Shown here piece by piece: positions 26,221-34,761 of a stretch of 64,000 nt of DNA. The notes under the pieces were generated by a model that worked only from the letters and a program-made list of their open reading frames with translations, made no database searches and had not been told where the DNA came from. The stretch is from Clostridiales bacterium. GTDB taxonomy: Bacteria; Bacillota; Clostridia; Christensenellales; CAG-138. A program made the translations under genes and the position numbers. Each line of letters starts with the position of its first letter. Position 1 is the first letter of the stretch. The DNA lies in assembly GCA_918244965.1 (NCBI GenBank), contig CAKJYC010000012.1:1-64000 (forward strand). Reading direction: 5' to 3'.

Positions 26221-28638
26221 TTATTTGTGCATCAGCCAGCCCTTGATGTCGCTGACGCCGCGGAACTTTTCAAAGCTGCCGTCGTCGTTTAAGAGCACCA
26301 GCGTCGGGGCCTGCTTGACGCCGTACTGTTCGACGAGCGCCTTCTCCTCGTTCGCGTTGAGCGGCGTGAACGCAACGCCCGCCTTTTCGAGCAGCGCGGT
26401 CGCCAGCTTGCAGTTGGGGCAGGTCGGCGTCTTGAACAGCAGCGCCTTCGGGGCGTCGGCCTTTTCGGGCGCGGTCGGCGCGCAGCACGGCGCGGGCGTG
26501 ATCGCTTCCGCAGCGGCCTCGGCGATCGTGTCGTCGGGCGCGGGGTTCGGGCCGACATGCGTGAGGTGCGAACGGCCGATGTTGTACACCTTGCGGTCCT
26601 TGAATTCCTGCGCCTTGCCGTCGTTCCAGTTCTGGACCGGGCGGTAGTAGCCGGTGATGCGGGAATAGACCTCGGTCTTGTTGCCGCAGATCGGGCAGGT
26701 GAAGTGCTCGCCCGTGATGTAGCCGTGGTCTTTGCAGACCGAGTACGTCGGCGACATCGTGTAGTAAGGCAGCTTGTAGTTCTCGGCGATCTTCCGGACG
26801 AGGTTTGCCGCGGCCTTCCAGTCGGGCAGCTTTTCGCCGAGGAACGCGTGGAACACGGTGCCGGAGGTGTACAGCGTCTGCAGATCGTCCTGGATATCGA
26901 GCGCCGAGAAGATGTCCTCGGTATAGCCGACCGGCAGGTGCGACGAGTTCGTGTAGTACGGCGTGCCGTCCATGTTCGCCGTGATGATGTCCGGATAGCG
27001 GGTCTTGTCATGCTTGGCGAAGCGGTAGGTCGTGGACTCCGCGGGCGTCGCTTCGAGGTTGTAGAGGTCGCCGTACTGCTCCTGATAATCGCTGAGGCGG
27101 TTTCGCATGTGGTTCAAGACCTCGCGGGTGAAGCGCTGCGTTTCGGGATGCGTCAGGTCCTTCCGGAGCCACTTTGCATTCAGGCCGACCTCGTTCATGC
27201 CGATGAGGCCGATCGTTGAGAAGTGGTTGTTGAACGTGCCGAGGTAGCGCTTGGTGTACGGATAGAGCCCTGCGTCCAGGAGCTTGGTGATGACGGTGCG
27301 CTTGGTTTTCAAAGAACGCGCCGCAATGTCCATCATGCGGTCGAGCTCGGCGTAGAATTCCTTCTCGTCCTTTGCAAGGTACGCGATGCGCGGCATGTTG
27401 ATCGTGACGACGCCGACCGAACCGGTGGATTCGCCGGAGCCGAAGAAGCCGCCGGACTTTTTGCGAAGCTCGCGAAGGTCAAGACGCAGACGGCAGCACA
27501 TAGAACGCACGTCGCTCGGCTCCATGTCCGAGTTGATGTAGTTCGAGAAGTACGGCGTGCCGTATTTTGCGGTCATCTCAAACAGCAGCTTGTTGTTCTC
27601 GGTCTCGGACCAGTCGAAGTCGCGCGTGATCGAGTACGTGGGGATCGGATACTGGAAGCCGCGGCCGTTGGCGTCGCCCTCGATCATGACCTCGATGAAC
27701 GCCTTGTTGACCATGTCCATTTCCTTCTTGCAGTCGCCGTAGGTGAAGTCCATCTCCTTGCCGCCGACGATCGCGGGCAGGTTTTCGAGGTCCTTCGGAA
27801 CGGTCCAGTCGAGCGTGATGTTGGAAAACGGCGCCTGCGTGCCCCAGCGGGACGGCGTGTTGACGCCGTAGATGAACGACTGGACGCACTGCTTGACTTC
27901 CTTCTGGGTGAGGTTGTCGACCTTGACGAACGGCGCGAGGTAGGTGTCGAACGACGAGAACGCCTGCGCGCCCGCCCACTCGTTCTGCATGATGCCGAGG
28001 AAGTTGACCATCTGGTTGCACAGCGTAGAAAGATGGCTTGCCGGCGAGGACGTGATCTTGCCGGGCACGCCGCCGAGACCCTCCTGAATGAGCTGCTTCA
28101 AGCTCCAGCCCGCGCAGTAGCCGGTCAGCATCGACAGGTCGTGCAGATGGATCGCCGCGGAACGGTGCGCTTCCGCGATCTCGTTGTCGTAGATCTCGGT
28201 CAGCCAGTAGTTCGCCGTGATCGCGCCGGAGTTACTGAGGATCAGCCCGCCGACCGAATACGTGACGGTCGAATTCTCCTTCACGCGCCAGTCGTTGATC
28301 TTCAGATAGTTGTCAACCAGATCCTTGTAGTTCAGCATCGTCGAGTTGATGTTGCGGATCTTCTCACGCTGCTTGCGGTAGAGGATGTACGCCTTTGCGA
28401 CGTCCGCGTAGCCGGACTCCGACAGCACCTTTTCGACGCTGTCCTGGATCTCCTCGACCGTGATCTTGTCGTCCTTGATCTTGCTTTCGAAATCGCTCGT
28501 GACATGCAGCGACAGAAGCTCGATCACGCTCGGATGATAGTGCCTGCCGGTCGCCTCAAACGCCTTGGTGATCGCCGCGCTGATCTTGCCGATCGAAAAC
28601 TCCGCGAGCTTGCCGTCTCTTTTAATGACCTCGTACAT
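26221..28638 (-). CDS. nrdD: anaerobic (class III) ribonucleoside-triphosphate reductase with C-terminal redoxin domain
   Basis: Reduces NTPs to dNTPs under anaerobic conditions using a glycyl radical. The order is an N-terminal ATP-cone (YEVIKRDGKLAEFSIGKI, about 1-95), the barrel core with MCCRLRLDL, a zinc region with CPICG, and the glycyl-radical loop YSRITGYYRPV. Residues about 732-805 form an extra glutaredoxin/thioredoxin-like domain with CPNC (740-743) and a QAPT cis-proline loop, which typical E. coli-type NrdD (about 710 residues) lacks. The start is ATG 28638 with an AGGGGG site; the longer frame includes promoter DNA. Preceded by NrdR boxes and nrdG, followed by the TrxB-like gene. 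Confidence 0.95.
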   Translation of the reverse strand: MYEVIKRDGKLAEFSIGKISAAITKAFEATGRHYHPSVIELLSLHVTSDFESKIKDDKITVEEIQDSVEKVLSESGYADVAKAYILYRKQREKIRNINSTMLNYKDLVDNYLKINDWRVKENSTVTYSVGGLILSNSGAITANYWLTEIYDNEIAEAHRSAAIHLHDLSMLTGYCAGWSLKQLIQEGLGGVPGKITSSPASHLSTLCNQMVNFLGIMQNEWAGAQAFSSFDTYLAPFVKVDNLTQKEVKQCVQSFIYGVNTPSRWGTQAPFSNITLDWTVPKDLENLPAIVGGKEMDFTYGDCKKEMDMVNKAFIEVMIEGDANGRGFQYPIPTYSITRDFDWSETENNKLLFEMTAKYGTPYFSNYINSDMEPSDVRSMCCRLRLDLRELRKKSGGFFGSGESTGSVGVVTINMPRIAYLAKDEKEFYAELDRMMDIAARSLKTKRTVITKLLDAGLYPYTKRYLGTFNNHFSTIGLIGMNEVGLNAKWLRKDLTHPETQRFTREVLNHMRNRLSDYQEQYGDLYNLEATPAESTTYRFAKHDKTRYPDIITANMDGTPYYTNSSHLPVGYTEDIFSALDIQDDLQTLYTSGTVFHAFLGEKLPDWKAAANLVRKIAENYKLPYYTMSPTYSVCKDHGYITGEHFTCPICGNKTEVYSRITGYYRPVQNWNDGKAQEFKDRKVYNIGRSHLTHVGPNPAPDDTIAEAAAEAITPAPCCAPTAPEKADAPKALLFKTPTCPNCKLATALLEKAGVAFTPLNANEEKALVEQYGVKQAPTLVLLNDDGSFEKFRGVSDIKGWLMHK

Positions 28639-28715
28639 AAGAAAAACCCCCTGAATGGTAATCGTAAAAGCTTTTTCGGATGCGGGACGGTTTTCCCGCG
28701 ATTCCGAGCAAGCCA

Positions 28716-28745
28716 ACTGTACCACAAGTGGAGGTTGCGTGTCAA
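28716..28745 (-). promoter_or_regulatory. promoter of nrdD
   Basis: On the minus strand TTGACA (28740-28745), 18 bases, TACAGT (28716-28721). The -35 lies within NrdR box 1. Confidence 0.75.
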
Positions 28746-28755
28746 TATGTTGTGG
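28740..28755. promoter_or_regulatory. NrdR box 1
   Basis: TGTCAATATGTTGTGG matches about 11 of 16 positions of the NrdR consensus. It shares AATATGTTGT with box 2 exactly 32 bases away and covers the nrdD -35. Confidence 0.7.
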
Positions 28756-28771
28756 TGATTGTTAACAAATC

Positions 28772-28787
28772 ATACAATATGTTGTAT
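28772..28787. promoter_or_regulatory. NrdR box 2
   Basis: ATACAATATGTTGTAT is a near-perfect palindrome and close to the NrdR consensus (about 13 of 16). The 32-base spacing from box 1 is three helical turns, as in characterised NrdR sites. Confidence 0.8.
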
Positions 28788-28845
28788 TTATACGTTGCAT
28801 ATGCAAAACGACGTATGCGGCGCGGAAAAAGTCCGAAAAGCCCGA

Positions 28846-29535
28846 TTACAAGCCTCTTAACGCCGTGTTCGGTACGGTTTTTCGGACAGCAGCGGCATAC
28901 TGCTCCATGCATTCGCGGCTCGGCGCATGGAAGTTCTCGTAAACGACCGTATCGCGGTCCGTAAACGCTTGCAGGTAATACGCCTTCGCCCCCGCGATCC
29001 ACTCGGAAATCGCGATAAAATCGGACATATCGTGCAATTCGTCGACGACGGTGGTGCGGAATTCGTAGTCGATCCCGCTGTGCATCAGAAGCGAAATGCT
29101 CTCGAAAACCGGTGCAAGATCAATTGTGTCCAGACCGCATATATGCGCATAATGATGCGGGCCGCCCTTGACGTCCATCGCAACATAGTCGACAAGGCCC
29201 TCGTCAAGCAGCGCTTTAAGCCGGTCCGGGTGCATGCCGTTGGTGTCGAGCTTGACCGGATACCCCAGCGCCCTGATCCTGCGAAGCAGGTCCGGGAGAT
29301 CCTTGCGCAGCGTCGGCTCGCCGCCGGTGATCGCCACGCCGTCCAAAAGCCCCTGACGCTTTTTCAAAAACGCCAGCAGCTCCGCGTCGTCCATGACGGG
29401 CTTTGCCGTGCCGTCGATCAGCTCGGCGTTGTGGCAGAACGGGCAGCGAAGGTCGCACCCGCCCAAAAATACCGTGCACGCCACGCGTCCCGGAAAGTCC
29501 AGAAGCGTCATTTTCTGTAATCCGTGAATGTCCAT
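28846..29535 (-). CDS. nrdG: anaerobic ribonucleotide reductase activating protein (radical SAM)
   Basis: A 229-residue radical SAM enzyme that installs the glycyl radical on NrdD. The cluster motif is CDLRCPFC (CxxxCxxC), with GGEPTLRKDL after it and MDVKGGPHHY later. It is longer than E. coli NrdG (about 155) and resembles the clostridial NrdG2/pflA-like form with a fuller SAM barrel. ATG 29535 follows AAAGGATTTGGT; the upstream ORF-track extension reads through the hairpin repeat array. It is separated from nrdD by 207 bases that hold the NrdR-controlled promoter, so it may be transcribed separately. Confidence 0.92.
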   Translation of the reverse strand: MDIHGLQKMTLLDFPGRVACTVFLGGCDLRCPFCHNAELIDGTAKPVMDDAELLAFLKKRQGLLDGVAITGGEPTLRKDLPDLLRRIRALGYPVKLDTNGMHPDRLKALLDEGLVDYVAMDVKGGPHHYAHICGLDTIDLAPVFESISLLMHSGIDYEFRTTVVDELHDMSDFIAISEWIAGAKAYYLQAFTDRDTVVYENFHAPSRECMEQYAAAVRKTVPNTALRGL

Positions 29536-29550
29536 ACCAAATCCTTTCGT

Positions 29551-29675
29551 GTCCCGAAGGGACATATCGTTCCGCAGGAATATCGCGTTCCGCAGGGAAC
29601 ATATCGCGCCGAAGGCATATCGCTCCCCGGAGGGGAATATCGCCGAGGTTTTTGACGATATGCGGCTTACGCCGC
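29551..29675 (-). repeat. array of small hairpins spaced by ATATCG
   Basis: Consecutive palindromes with three- or four-base loops: GTCCC-GAA-GGGAC, TTCC-GCA-GGAA, TTCC-GCA-GGGAA, GCC-GAA-GGC, TCCCC-GGA-GGGGA and finally GCGGC-TTAC-GCCGC. Almost every pair is separated by a form of (C)ATATCG(C). The stems differ in sequence while the loops and linkers are conserved. It fills the whole gap between the DUF4037 gene and nrdG. Related copies are at 26140 and 44844. Confidence 0.75.
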
Positions 29676-29679
29676 ACAA

Positions 29680-30621
29680 CTATACTGCCGCCAAAATGTG
29701 CAGGTTGCGGATCCCGCCGTCCGCGATCGAATCGTTGACCGAATACGCGTGCTTTTCGAGATCGCCGCAGATCGCCTTGGTGAGGTTTTGCGTAGTCAGC
29801 TCGTCGATCACGTCCGCCGCGACGTCCTCGATCATGCCGCGCTTCGCGTCTGCGGCGTCCGGTCCGTTGTCGGTCGTCAGAAGGACCTCAAGCGTTTCGG
29901 CGATCAGCGCGAGCTTCGGCAGCGCGCGCATCGCGCGGAAGCGCCACTTGTAATACGGCATGTACGCGCCGTTGAGCAGAAACGCCGCGTGCATCGCCGC
30001 GTTCGCAAACTCCGCGACCGCAAGCTGCGCCGCGCCGGTCTCGCCGTGCGCAAGACAGCGCGGATAGTTGTACTGCCCCGCTTGCGCCATCAGCAGCAGA
30101 CTGCCCGCAAGCTTCTTTTTCCGAACGTCCTCCGGAAAGCGCGAAAGCTCCTCGCGGATGCGCGTGACCTCGCCGCGCCCGTCGAAAAACAGCCTGCCGT
30201 TCGTCGCTTCGAGCAGCGCCTGCTCCGGCACGGTCAGCCATTGCGAAACCGTGAGAACGCCGTCCGCCGCGCCGACCTTCTCCTGAAAGAACTCCGCCGT
30301 GCGCAAAACGCCGTGCCGCGCCCCGCCGACCGGCGCGAGCGGACTGCGGCGCAGCCCCAGGAATTCCTTCGGCAGCTTGCTGTACGCGCGTTCGAGCTGA
30401 AACGCCGTTTTGCGGTCCACTGTGTCCTCGTCCGGCAGCAGGATCAGAAAGCCCGGCTCAAAATCGTGGTCGCGGCTCATGTCGTCGTCAAAGCCGAGAC
30501 ACTCCGAGCCGCCGCCGAACAGTCCGACTGCAAGCTGCGGCAGAAGGTCCGGAAACTGTTCCGTCAGCATCGGTTTTCCGCATTCCAGCCAGTAGCGTTC
30601 GGAAAGCTCAAGTCCGTTCAT
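29680..30621 (-). CDS. DUF4037 protein, nucleotidyltransferase-like
   Basis: A 313-residue protein. The N-terminal part has a nucleotidyltransferase-fold pattern: GLFGGGSE (34-40) followed by SRDHDFEPGF with a DxD pair (51-53). The C-terminal part (about 205-260) has AEFANAAMHAAFLLNGAYMPYYKW, which resembles the helical domain that follows the catalytic domain in aminoglycoside-type nucleotidyltransferases. DUF4037 has no established function that I know of. It overlaps the end of the upstream TPR gene by 14 bases, so the two are translationally coupled and probably act together. ATG 30621 is chosen because the longer frame lies inside the TPR gene. Confidence 0.75.
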   Translation of the reverse strand: MNGLELSERYWLECGKPMLTEQFPDLLPQLAVGLFGGGSECLGFDDDMSRDHDFEPGFLILLPDEDTVDRKTAFQLERAYSKLPKEFLGLRRSPLAPVGGARHGVLRTAEFFQEKVGAADGVLTVSQWLTVPEQALLEATNGRLFFDGRGEVTRIREELSRFPEDVRKKKLAGSLLLMAQAGQYNYPRCLAHGETGAAQLAVAEFANAAMHAAFLLNGAYMPYYKWRFRAMRALPKLALIAETLEVLLTTDNGPDAADAKRGMIEDVAADVIDELTTQNLTKAICGDLEKHAYSVNDSIADGGIRNLHILAAV

Positions 30622-31435
30622 ACAGCTGCTTCGCCCTTTCCTTGAGATCGTTCGCCGCGGCGAACCAGCCGTAATATTCGAACGTCGGCGCGCACTTTTC
30701 GCACACGAACGCGTAGTATCCGTCGCGCGGGACCGTCGGCGTGTCCAGAAGCGCCTGCGCGCGCGCAAGATGCGCGTCGATCGCTTCGCACGCGTCCAAT
30801 AGCCCCAGCCGGTCCTCGGCCGCGTTTGCCATATTGAGGTGCGTGATCGCCTGCTCCAACGCCCCGTGCGGCGCCGTTTCCATGACGGCAAGCGCCTTTT
30901 TGTACAGCGCGTCCGCTTCGTCGAAGCGCTTCAGCGATACAAGCAGCAGGGCCATGTTGTTGTACAGCCCGCCCAAAAGCTCCGGCTTGACCGAGGGGAT
31001 CGCCTCGTAGGTCGCCTTTGCCCGTTCAAACATCGCAAGCGCGCGCTCGTTCTCGCCGAACGCGTTCAGCGCCGTCGCGATGTTCACATAGGTCGTGCCC
31101 GCCGTGATCGACCCTTCAAAGCCGAGCGCGCCGATCAGCCGCTCCGCTTCCTCCGCCTGCGCAAGCGCCTTGTCGCGCTCGCCGGTTTTGCGATAGTGGC
31201 CGGTAAGCTCATTTCGGATCATCAGCTCGCCCCGGCGATCGCGGCCGAGCTTCGCCTCCTCAAGCCAGTACAAAAGATGCCGCTCCACGCCCGCGTAGTC
31301 GCGGCGGCTCATATAGTCGTCGACCTTCTCCATGATCCGCTGCTGCGGCACGGGCTTCGTCTGCGGCTCCGCGCCGTACGGCTGCTCGCACAGCAGGCAG
31401 CGCGGCTCGGCATACTCCTCTTTTTCGATCGGCAT
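30608..31435 (-). CDS. TPR protein with CxxC at both ends
   Basis: A 275-residue, mostly helical protein built of tetratricopeptide repeats (for example YVNIATALNAFGENERALAMFERAKATYE and YNNMALLLVSLKRFDEADALYKKALAVME). A CLLC pair lies near the N-terminus (13-16) and a CEKC pair near the C-terminus (245-248); together they could form one zinc site closing the superhelix. No signal peptide or membrane segment. GGAGGAACGTT precedes ATG 31435. It is the first gene of a two-gene unit with the DUF4037 nucleotidyltransferase and may present or regulate its substrate. Confidence 0.75.
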   Translation of the reverse strand: MPIEKEEYAEPRCLLCEQPYGAEPQTKPVPQQRIMEKVDDYMSRRDYAGVERHLLYWLEEAKLGRDRRGELMIRNELTGHYRKTGERDKALAQAEEAERLIGALGFEGSITAGTTYVNIATALNAFGENERALAMFERAKATYEAIPSVKPELLGGLYNNMALLLVSLKRFDEADALYKKALAVMETAPHGALEQAITHLNMANAAEDRLGLLDACEAIDAHLARAQALLDTPTVPRDGYYAFVCEKCAPTFEYYGWFAAANDLKERAKQLYERT

Positions 31436-31462
31436 AACGTTCCTCCGTATCGTTCTGTGTTC

Positions 31463-31471
31463 AGTATAGCA
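31463..31471 (-). promoter_or_regulatory. extended -10 promoter of the TPR/DUF4037 unit
   Basis: On the minus strand TG-C-TATACT, about 28 bases before the start codon; no good -35. Confidence 0.6.
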
Positions 31472-31481
31472 GATCGTGCGC

Positions 31482-31514
31482 AAAAAGAAAAGGGGCGATC
31501 CAACGGATCGCCCC
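31482..31514 (-). terminator. terminator of pyrG-glnA-glmS
   Basis: On the minus strand GGGGCGATCC, a three-base loop and GGATCGCCCC are followed by TTTTCTTTTT. Confidence 0.92.
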
Positions 31515-31526
31515 GCAAAGCAGGTT

Positions 31527-33395
31527 TTATTCCACCGTGACACTCTTTGCAAGGTTGCGCGGCTTGTCGACGTCGAGACCCTTCTGTACGCTGGTGTAGT
31601 AGGCAAGCAGCTGCAGCGGGATGATCGCAAGCGAGCCGATCAGGTGCGGATCGGTGTCGGGGATGCGGATCGTAAAATCGAGCGCGCCGGTCTGCACGTC
31701 GACGCCCTCCGGGCACAGGCCGATCAGGTACCCGCCGCGCGCCTTGCATTCCTCCATATTGCTGAGCGTCTTTTCGAGCAGCTGCTTCTGCGTCAGTACG
31801 CCGACGATCAGCGTGCCGTCCTCGATAAGGCTGATCGTGCCGTGCTTCAGCTCGCCCGCCGCGTACGCTTCGCTGTGGATGTAGCAGATCTCCTTCATCT
31901 TGAGCCCGCCCTCAAGCCCGACCGTATAGTCGAGCCCGCGGCCGATGTAGAAGATGTCGCGCGCGTTGGCGTGGCGGGACGCGAACCACTGGATGCGCTC
32001 CTTTTCCGCAAGCACGCGCTCCATCTGTTCGGGCAGCGCAAGCATCCCGGTCTGGAACCGCGCGTATGCGGCAGCGTCGATCGTACCGCGCGCAAACGCC
32101 GTCTCGACGGCCAGCGCATAGATCGCGGCAAGCTGTGCGCTGTACGCCTTGGTCGTGGCGACGGCGATCTCCGGCCCTGCCAGCGTGTACAGCACGTGAT
32201 CCGCTTCGCGCGCGATGGTAGAGCCGACGACATTGACGATCGCAAGCGTCGGGACGCCGTGCGCCTTGGCGGTGCGCAGCGCGGCAAGGCTGTCTGCGGT
32301 CTCGCCGGACTGCGAGATGACGATCATCAGGTCGTCCGGGTCCGCAAGCAGCGTGCGGTAGCGGAATTCGGACGCAAGCTCGACCCGCACGGGGATGCGG
32401 CACAGGTCCTCGATGATGTACTGCGCGCTCATGCCGACGTGCCACGCCGAGCCGCACGCGGCGATCCGGATCGAGCGGATGCGCCGAAGGTCGTCGGCAC
32501 AGAGCCCCGTCGCCGAAAGGTCGATGCGGTCGTCCCGGATCAGGCTGTGCAGCGTGTCGCGGACGGCCTTCGGCTGCTCGTGGATCTCCTTGATCATGAA
32601 ATGCTCGTAGCCGCCTTTTTCGGCCGCCTCGGCGTTCCAGGTGATCTCGGTCTTCGGGATCTCGATCTCGTCGCCGTTCAGGTCGAAGAAGTGCGCCTCG
32701 CCGGGCAGAAGCCTTGCGGACTGCAGGTTGTCGATGTAGCAGACGCTGCGCGTGTATTTCAGGATGGCGGGCACGTCGGACGCAAGGAAGGTCTCGCCTT
32801 CGCCGACGCCGATGATCAGCGGGCTGTCGCGCCGCGCCGCGTAGATCTCGCCGGGATAGTCGGAAAACATCAGCGCCAGCGCGTAGCTGCCGCGCACGCG
32901 CACCATCATGCGGTTGATCGCGTCGATCGGGCCGATTTTATACTTATTATAATAGTAATCGACCAGCTTGATCACGACCTCGGTATCCGTGCCGCTGTAG
33001 AACCGATAGCCGTTGTTGATGAGCTTCTGCTTGAGCTCCTCATAGTTTTCGATGATGCCGTTGTGGACGCCGACGACCGCGGACTCGACCGGCCCGGACG
33101 CCGTATGCTCGGCGTTGCCGGACACGTGCGGATGCGCGTTCGCGCGGCTCGGTTCGCCGTGCGTCGCCCAGCGCGTGTGCCCGATCCCGCAGGTCCCCGC
33201 GAGCGCGCGGCCCTCGTCCGTCGCGTTCGCAAGGTTGACGAGGCGGCCGGTCGTTTTCACGACGTCTGCGGGCGCGTCGCCGCTGCGCACGGCGATCCCG
33301 GCCGAGTCATACCCGCGATATTCCAGTTTTTTGAGGCCGTCCAGCAGGATCGGTCCCGCGGGGCGGTTGCCCGTATATCCGACGATTCCGCACAT
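31527..33395 (-). CDS. glmS: glutamine-fructose-6-phosphate aminotransferase (isomerizing)
   Basis: Makes glucosamine-6-phosphate from fructose-6-phosphate and glutamine, the entry to amino-sugar and cell-wall synthesis. The 622-residue protein starts MCGIVGYTGN, so the catalytic Cys becomes N-terminal after Met removal; two SIS domains follow (SQSGETADSLAALR, TKAYSAQLAAIYAL) and the end is KPRNLAKSVTVE, the classic GlmS C-terminus. Only 16 bases separate it from glnA, so there is no glmS ribozyme. Control is probably through the operon promoter and glutamine supply. Confidence 0.96.
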   Translation of the reverse strand: MCGIVGYTGNRPAGPILLDGLKKLEYRGYDSAGIAVRSGDAPADVVKTTGRLVNLANATDEGRALAGTCGIGHTRWATHGEPSRANAHPHVSGNAEHTASGPVESAVVGVHNGIIENYEELKQKLINNGYRFYSGTDTEVVIKLVDYYYNKYKIGPIDAINRMMVRVRGSYALALMFSDYPGEIYAARRDSPLIIGVGEGETFLASDVPAILKYTRSVCYIDNLQSARLLPGEAHFFDLNGDEIEIPKTEITWNAEAAEKGGYEHFMIKEIHEQPKAVRDTLHSLIRDDRIDLSATGLCADDLRRIRSIRIAACGSAWHVGMSAQYIIEDLCRIPVRVELASEFRYRTLLADPDDLMIVISQSGETADSLAALRTAKAHGVPTLAIVNVVGSTIAREADHVLYTLAGPEIAVATTKAYSAQLAAIYALAVETAFARGTIDAAAYARFQTGMLALPEQMERVLAEKERIQWFASRHANARDIFYIGRGLDYTVGLEGGLKMKEICYIHSEAYAAGELKHGTISLIEDGTLIVGVLTQKQLLEKTLSNMEECKARGGYLIGLCPEGVDVQTGALDFTIRIPDTDPHLIGSLAIIPLQLLAYYTSVQKGLDVDKPRNLAKSVTVE

Positions 33396-33411
33396 AGATT
33401 CTCCCTTTCGA

Positions 33412-34743
33412 TCAGTAGACGATCATGTATTTCTGCAGTTCCCAATCGGTGACGCGCGTCCGGTACTCATCCCATTCGCGCTCCTTACCCGCAATATACC
33501 GCTTGTAAACGTGTTCGTCAAGCGTTTCCCGCATCAGCGCGTCCTCCTTCATGCAGGCGATCGCCTCCTTGAGATTGCCGGGCAGGCTGTCGATGCCGTG
33601 TGCCTTGCGCTCGTCCTCGGTCATGGCGAAGATATTTTCGGTGATCTCCGCGGGCGGCACGAGTCCGCGCTCGATGCCGTCGAGCCCTGCGGCAAGGCAC
33701 AGCGCAATCGACAGATACGGGTTGCAGGCGGGGTCGGGGCAGCGAAGCTCGACGCGCGTCGCGTTTCCGCGTGCGGCGGGAATGCGGATCAGCGCCGAGC
33801 GGTTCGACGCGCTCCACGCAAGATAGCACGGCGCTTCATAGCCGGGCACGAGCCGCTTGTAGGAATTGACGAGCGGGTTCGTGATCGCCGCCATGCCGCG
33901 CACATGTTCAAGGATCCCGGCGATGAAGCAGTACGCCTCCTTCGAGAGCTGCTTTTCGCCGTCCGCGTCGTAAAACAGATTTTTGCCGTCCCGGAACAGC
34001 GACATGTTCGTGTGCATGCCGCTGCCGTTGATCCCGAACACGGGCTTCGGCATGAACGTCGCGTGCATGCCGTGCATCTGCGCGATCGTCTTGACCGCCA
34101 TCTTGAACGTCATGATGTTGTCCGCGGCGCGCAGGGCCTCCTCGTAGCGGAAGTCGATCTCGTGCTGACCGGCGGCGACCTCGTGATGGCTCGCCTCGAT
34201 CTCAAAGCCCATCTCCTCCAGCATCAGGCAGATCTCGCGGCGCACGCTGCCGCCGCGGTCGATCGGCGCCATGTCGAAGTAGCCCGCCGCGTCCGCGGTG
34301 CGCGTCGTCGGCGCGCCGCTTTCATCCGTCTCAAACAGGAAGAATTCCAGCTCCGGACCGACGTTGAACGAGTAGCCGAGCGCCTCGGCACGCTTCAGGG
34401 TCCGCTTCAGAATGTAGCGCGGATCGCCGATAAACGGCGTGCCGTCGGGGTTGTAGACGTCGCAGATCAGCCGCGCGGTCTTTCGTTCGGCAGGCATCCA
34501 CGGCAGGACCGCGAACGTGTCGAGATCAGGACGCAGGTACTGGTCGGATTCGTGGATGCGCGTAAAACCCTCGATCGAGCTGCCGTCGATCATGACCTCA
34601 TTGTTCAGGACTTTATCAAGCTGCGAGCGCGTGACCGCGACGTTCTTGAGCTGACCGAAGATATCGGAAAACTGCAGGCGGATGAACTCCACGTCCTCTT
34701 CGTTGGCAATACGGATAATGTCCTCTTTGGTATAGTGTTTCAT
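33412..34743 (-). CDS. glnA: glutamine synthetase type I
   Basis: Condenses glutamate and ammonia to glutamine (443 residues, GSI-alpha size as in Bacillus). Motifs are the ATP/metal region [35 protein letters not shown] and [15 protein letters not shown], the last part of the ATP loop region. The adenylylation loop of the long GSI-beta type is not evident. AAAGGAG precedes the ATG, 18 bases after pyrG. It sits between two glutamine-consuming amidotransferases, suggesting coordinated supply. Confidence 0.96.
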   Translation of the reverse strand: MKHYTKEDIIRIANEEDVEFIRLQFSDIFGQLKNVAVTRSQLDKVLNNEVMIDGSSIEGFTRIHESDQYLRPDLDTFAVLPWMPAERKTARLICDVYNPDGTPFIGDPRYILKRTLKRAEALGYSFNVGPELEFFLFETDESGAPTTRTADAAGYFDMAPIDRGGSVRREICLMLEEMGFEIEASHHEVAAGQHEIDFRYEEALRAADNIMTFKMAVKTIAQMHGMHATFMPKPVFGINGSGMHTNMSLFRDGKNLFYDADGEKQLSKEAYCFIAGILEHVRGMAAITNPLVNSYKRLVPGYEAPCYLAWSASNRSALIRIPAARGNATRVELRCPDPACNPYLSIALCLAAGLDGIERGLVPPAEITENIFAMTEDERKAHGIDSLPGNLKEAIACMKEDALMRETLDEHVYKRYIAGKEREWDEYRTRVTDWELQKYMIVY

Positions 34744-34761
34744 TGGTTTGTACTCCTTTAT

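Noticed and set aside
29551-29675. CRISPR array
   Set aside because: Units are about 17-22 bases of variable hairpins with short constant linkers, without repeat-spacer structure or cas genes.
33396-33411. glmS ribozyme upstream of glmS
   Set aside because: Only 16 bases lie between glnA and glmS, far too few.
31476-33452. 658-residue plus-strand ORF opposite glmS
   Set aside because: Arg/Asp/Val-rich shadow of glmS in GC-rich DNA; glmS is unmistakable on the other strand.
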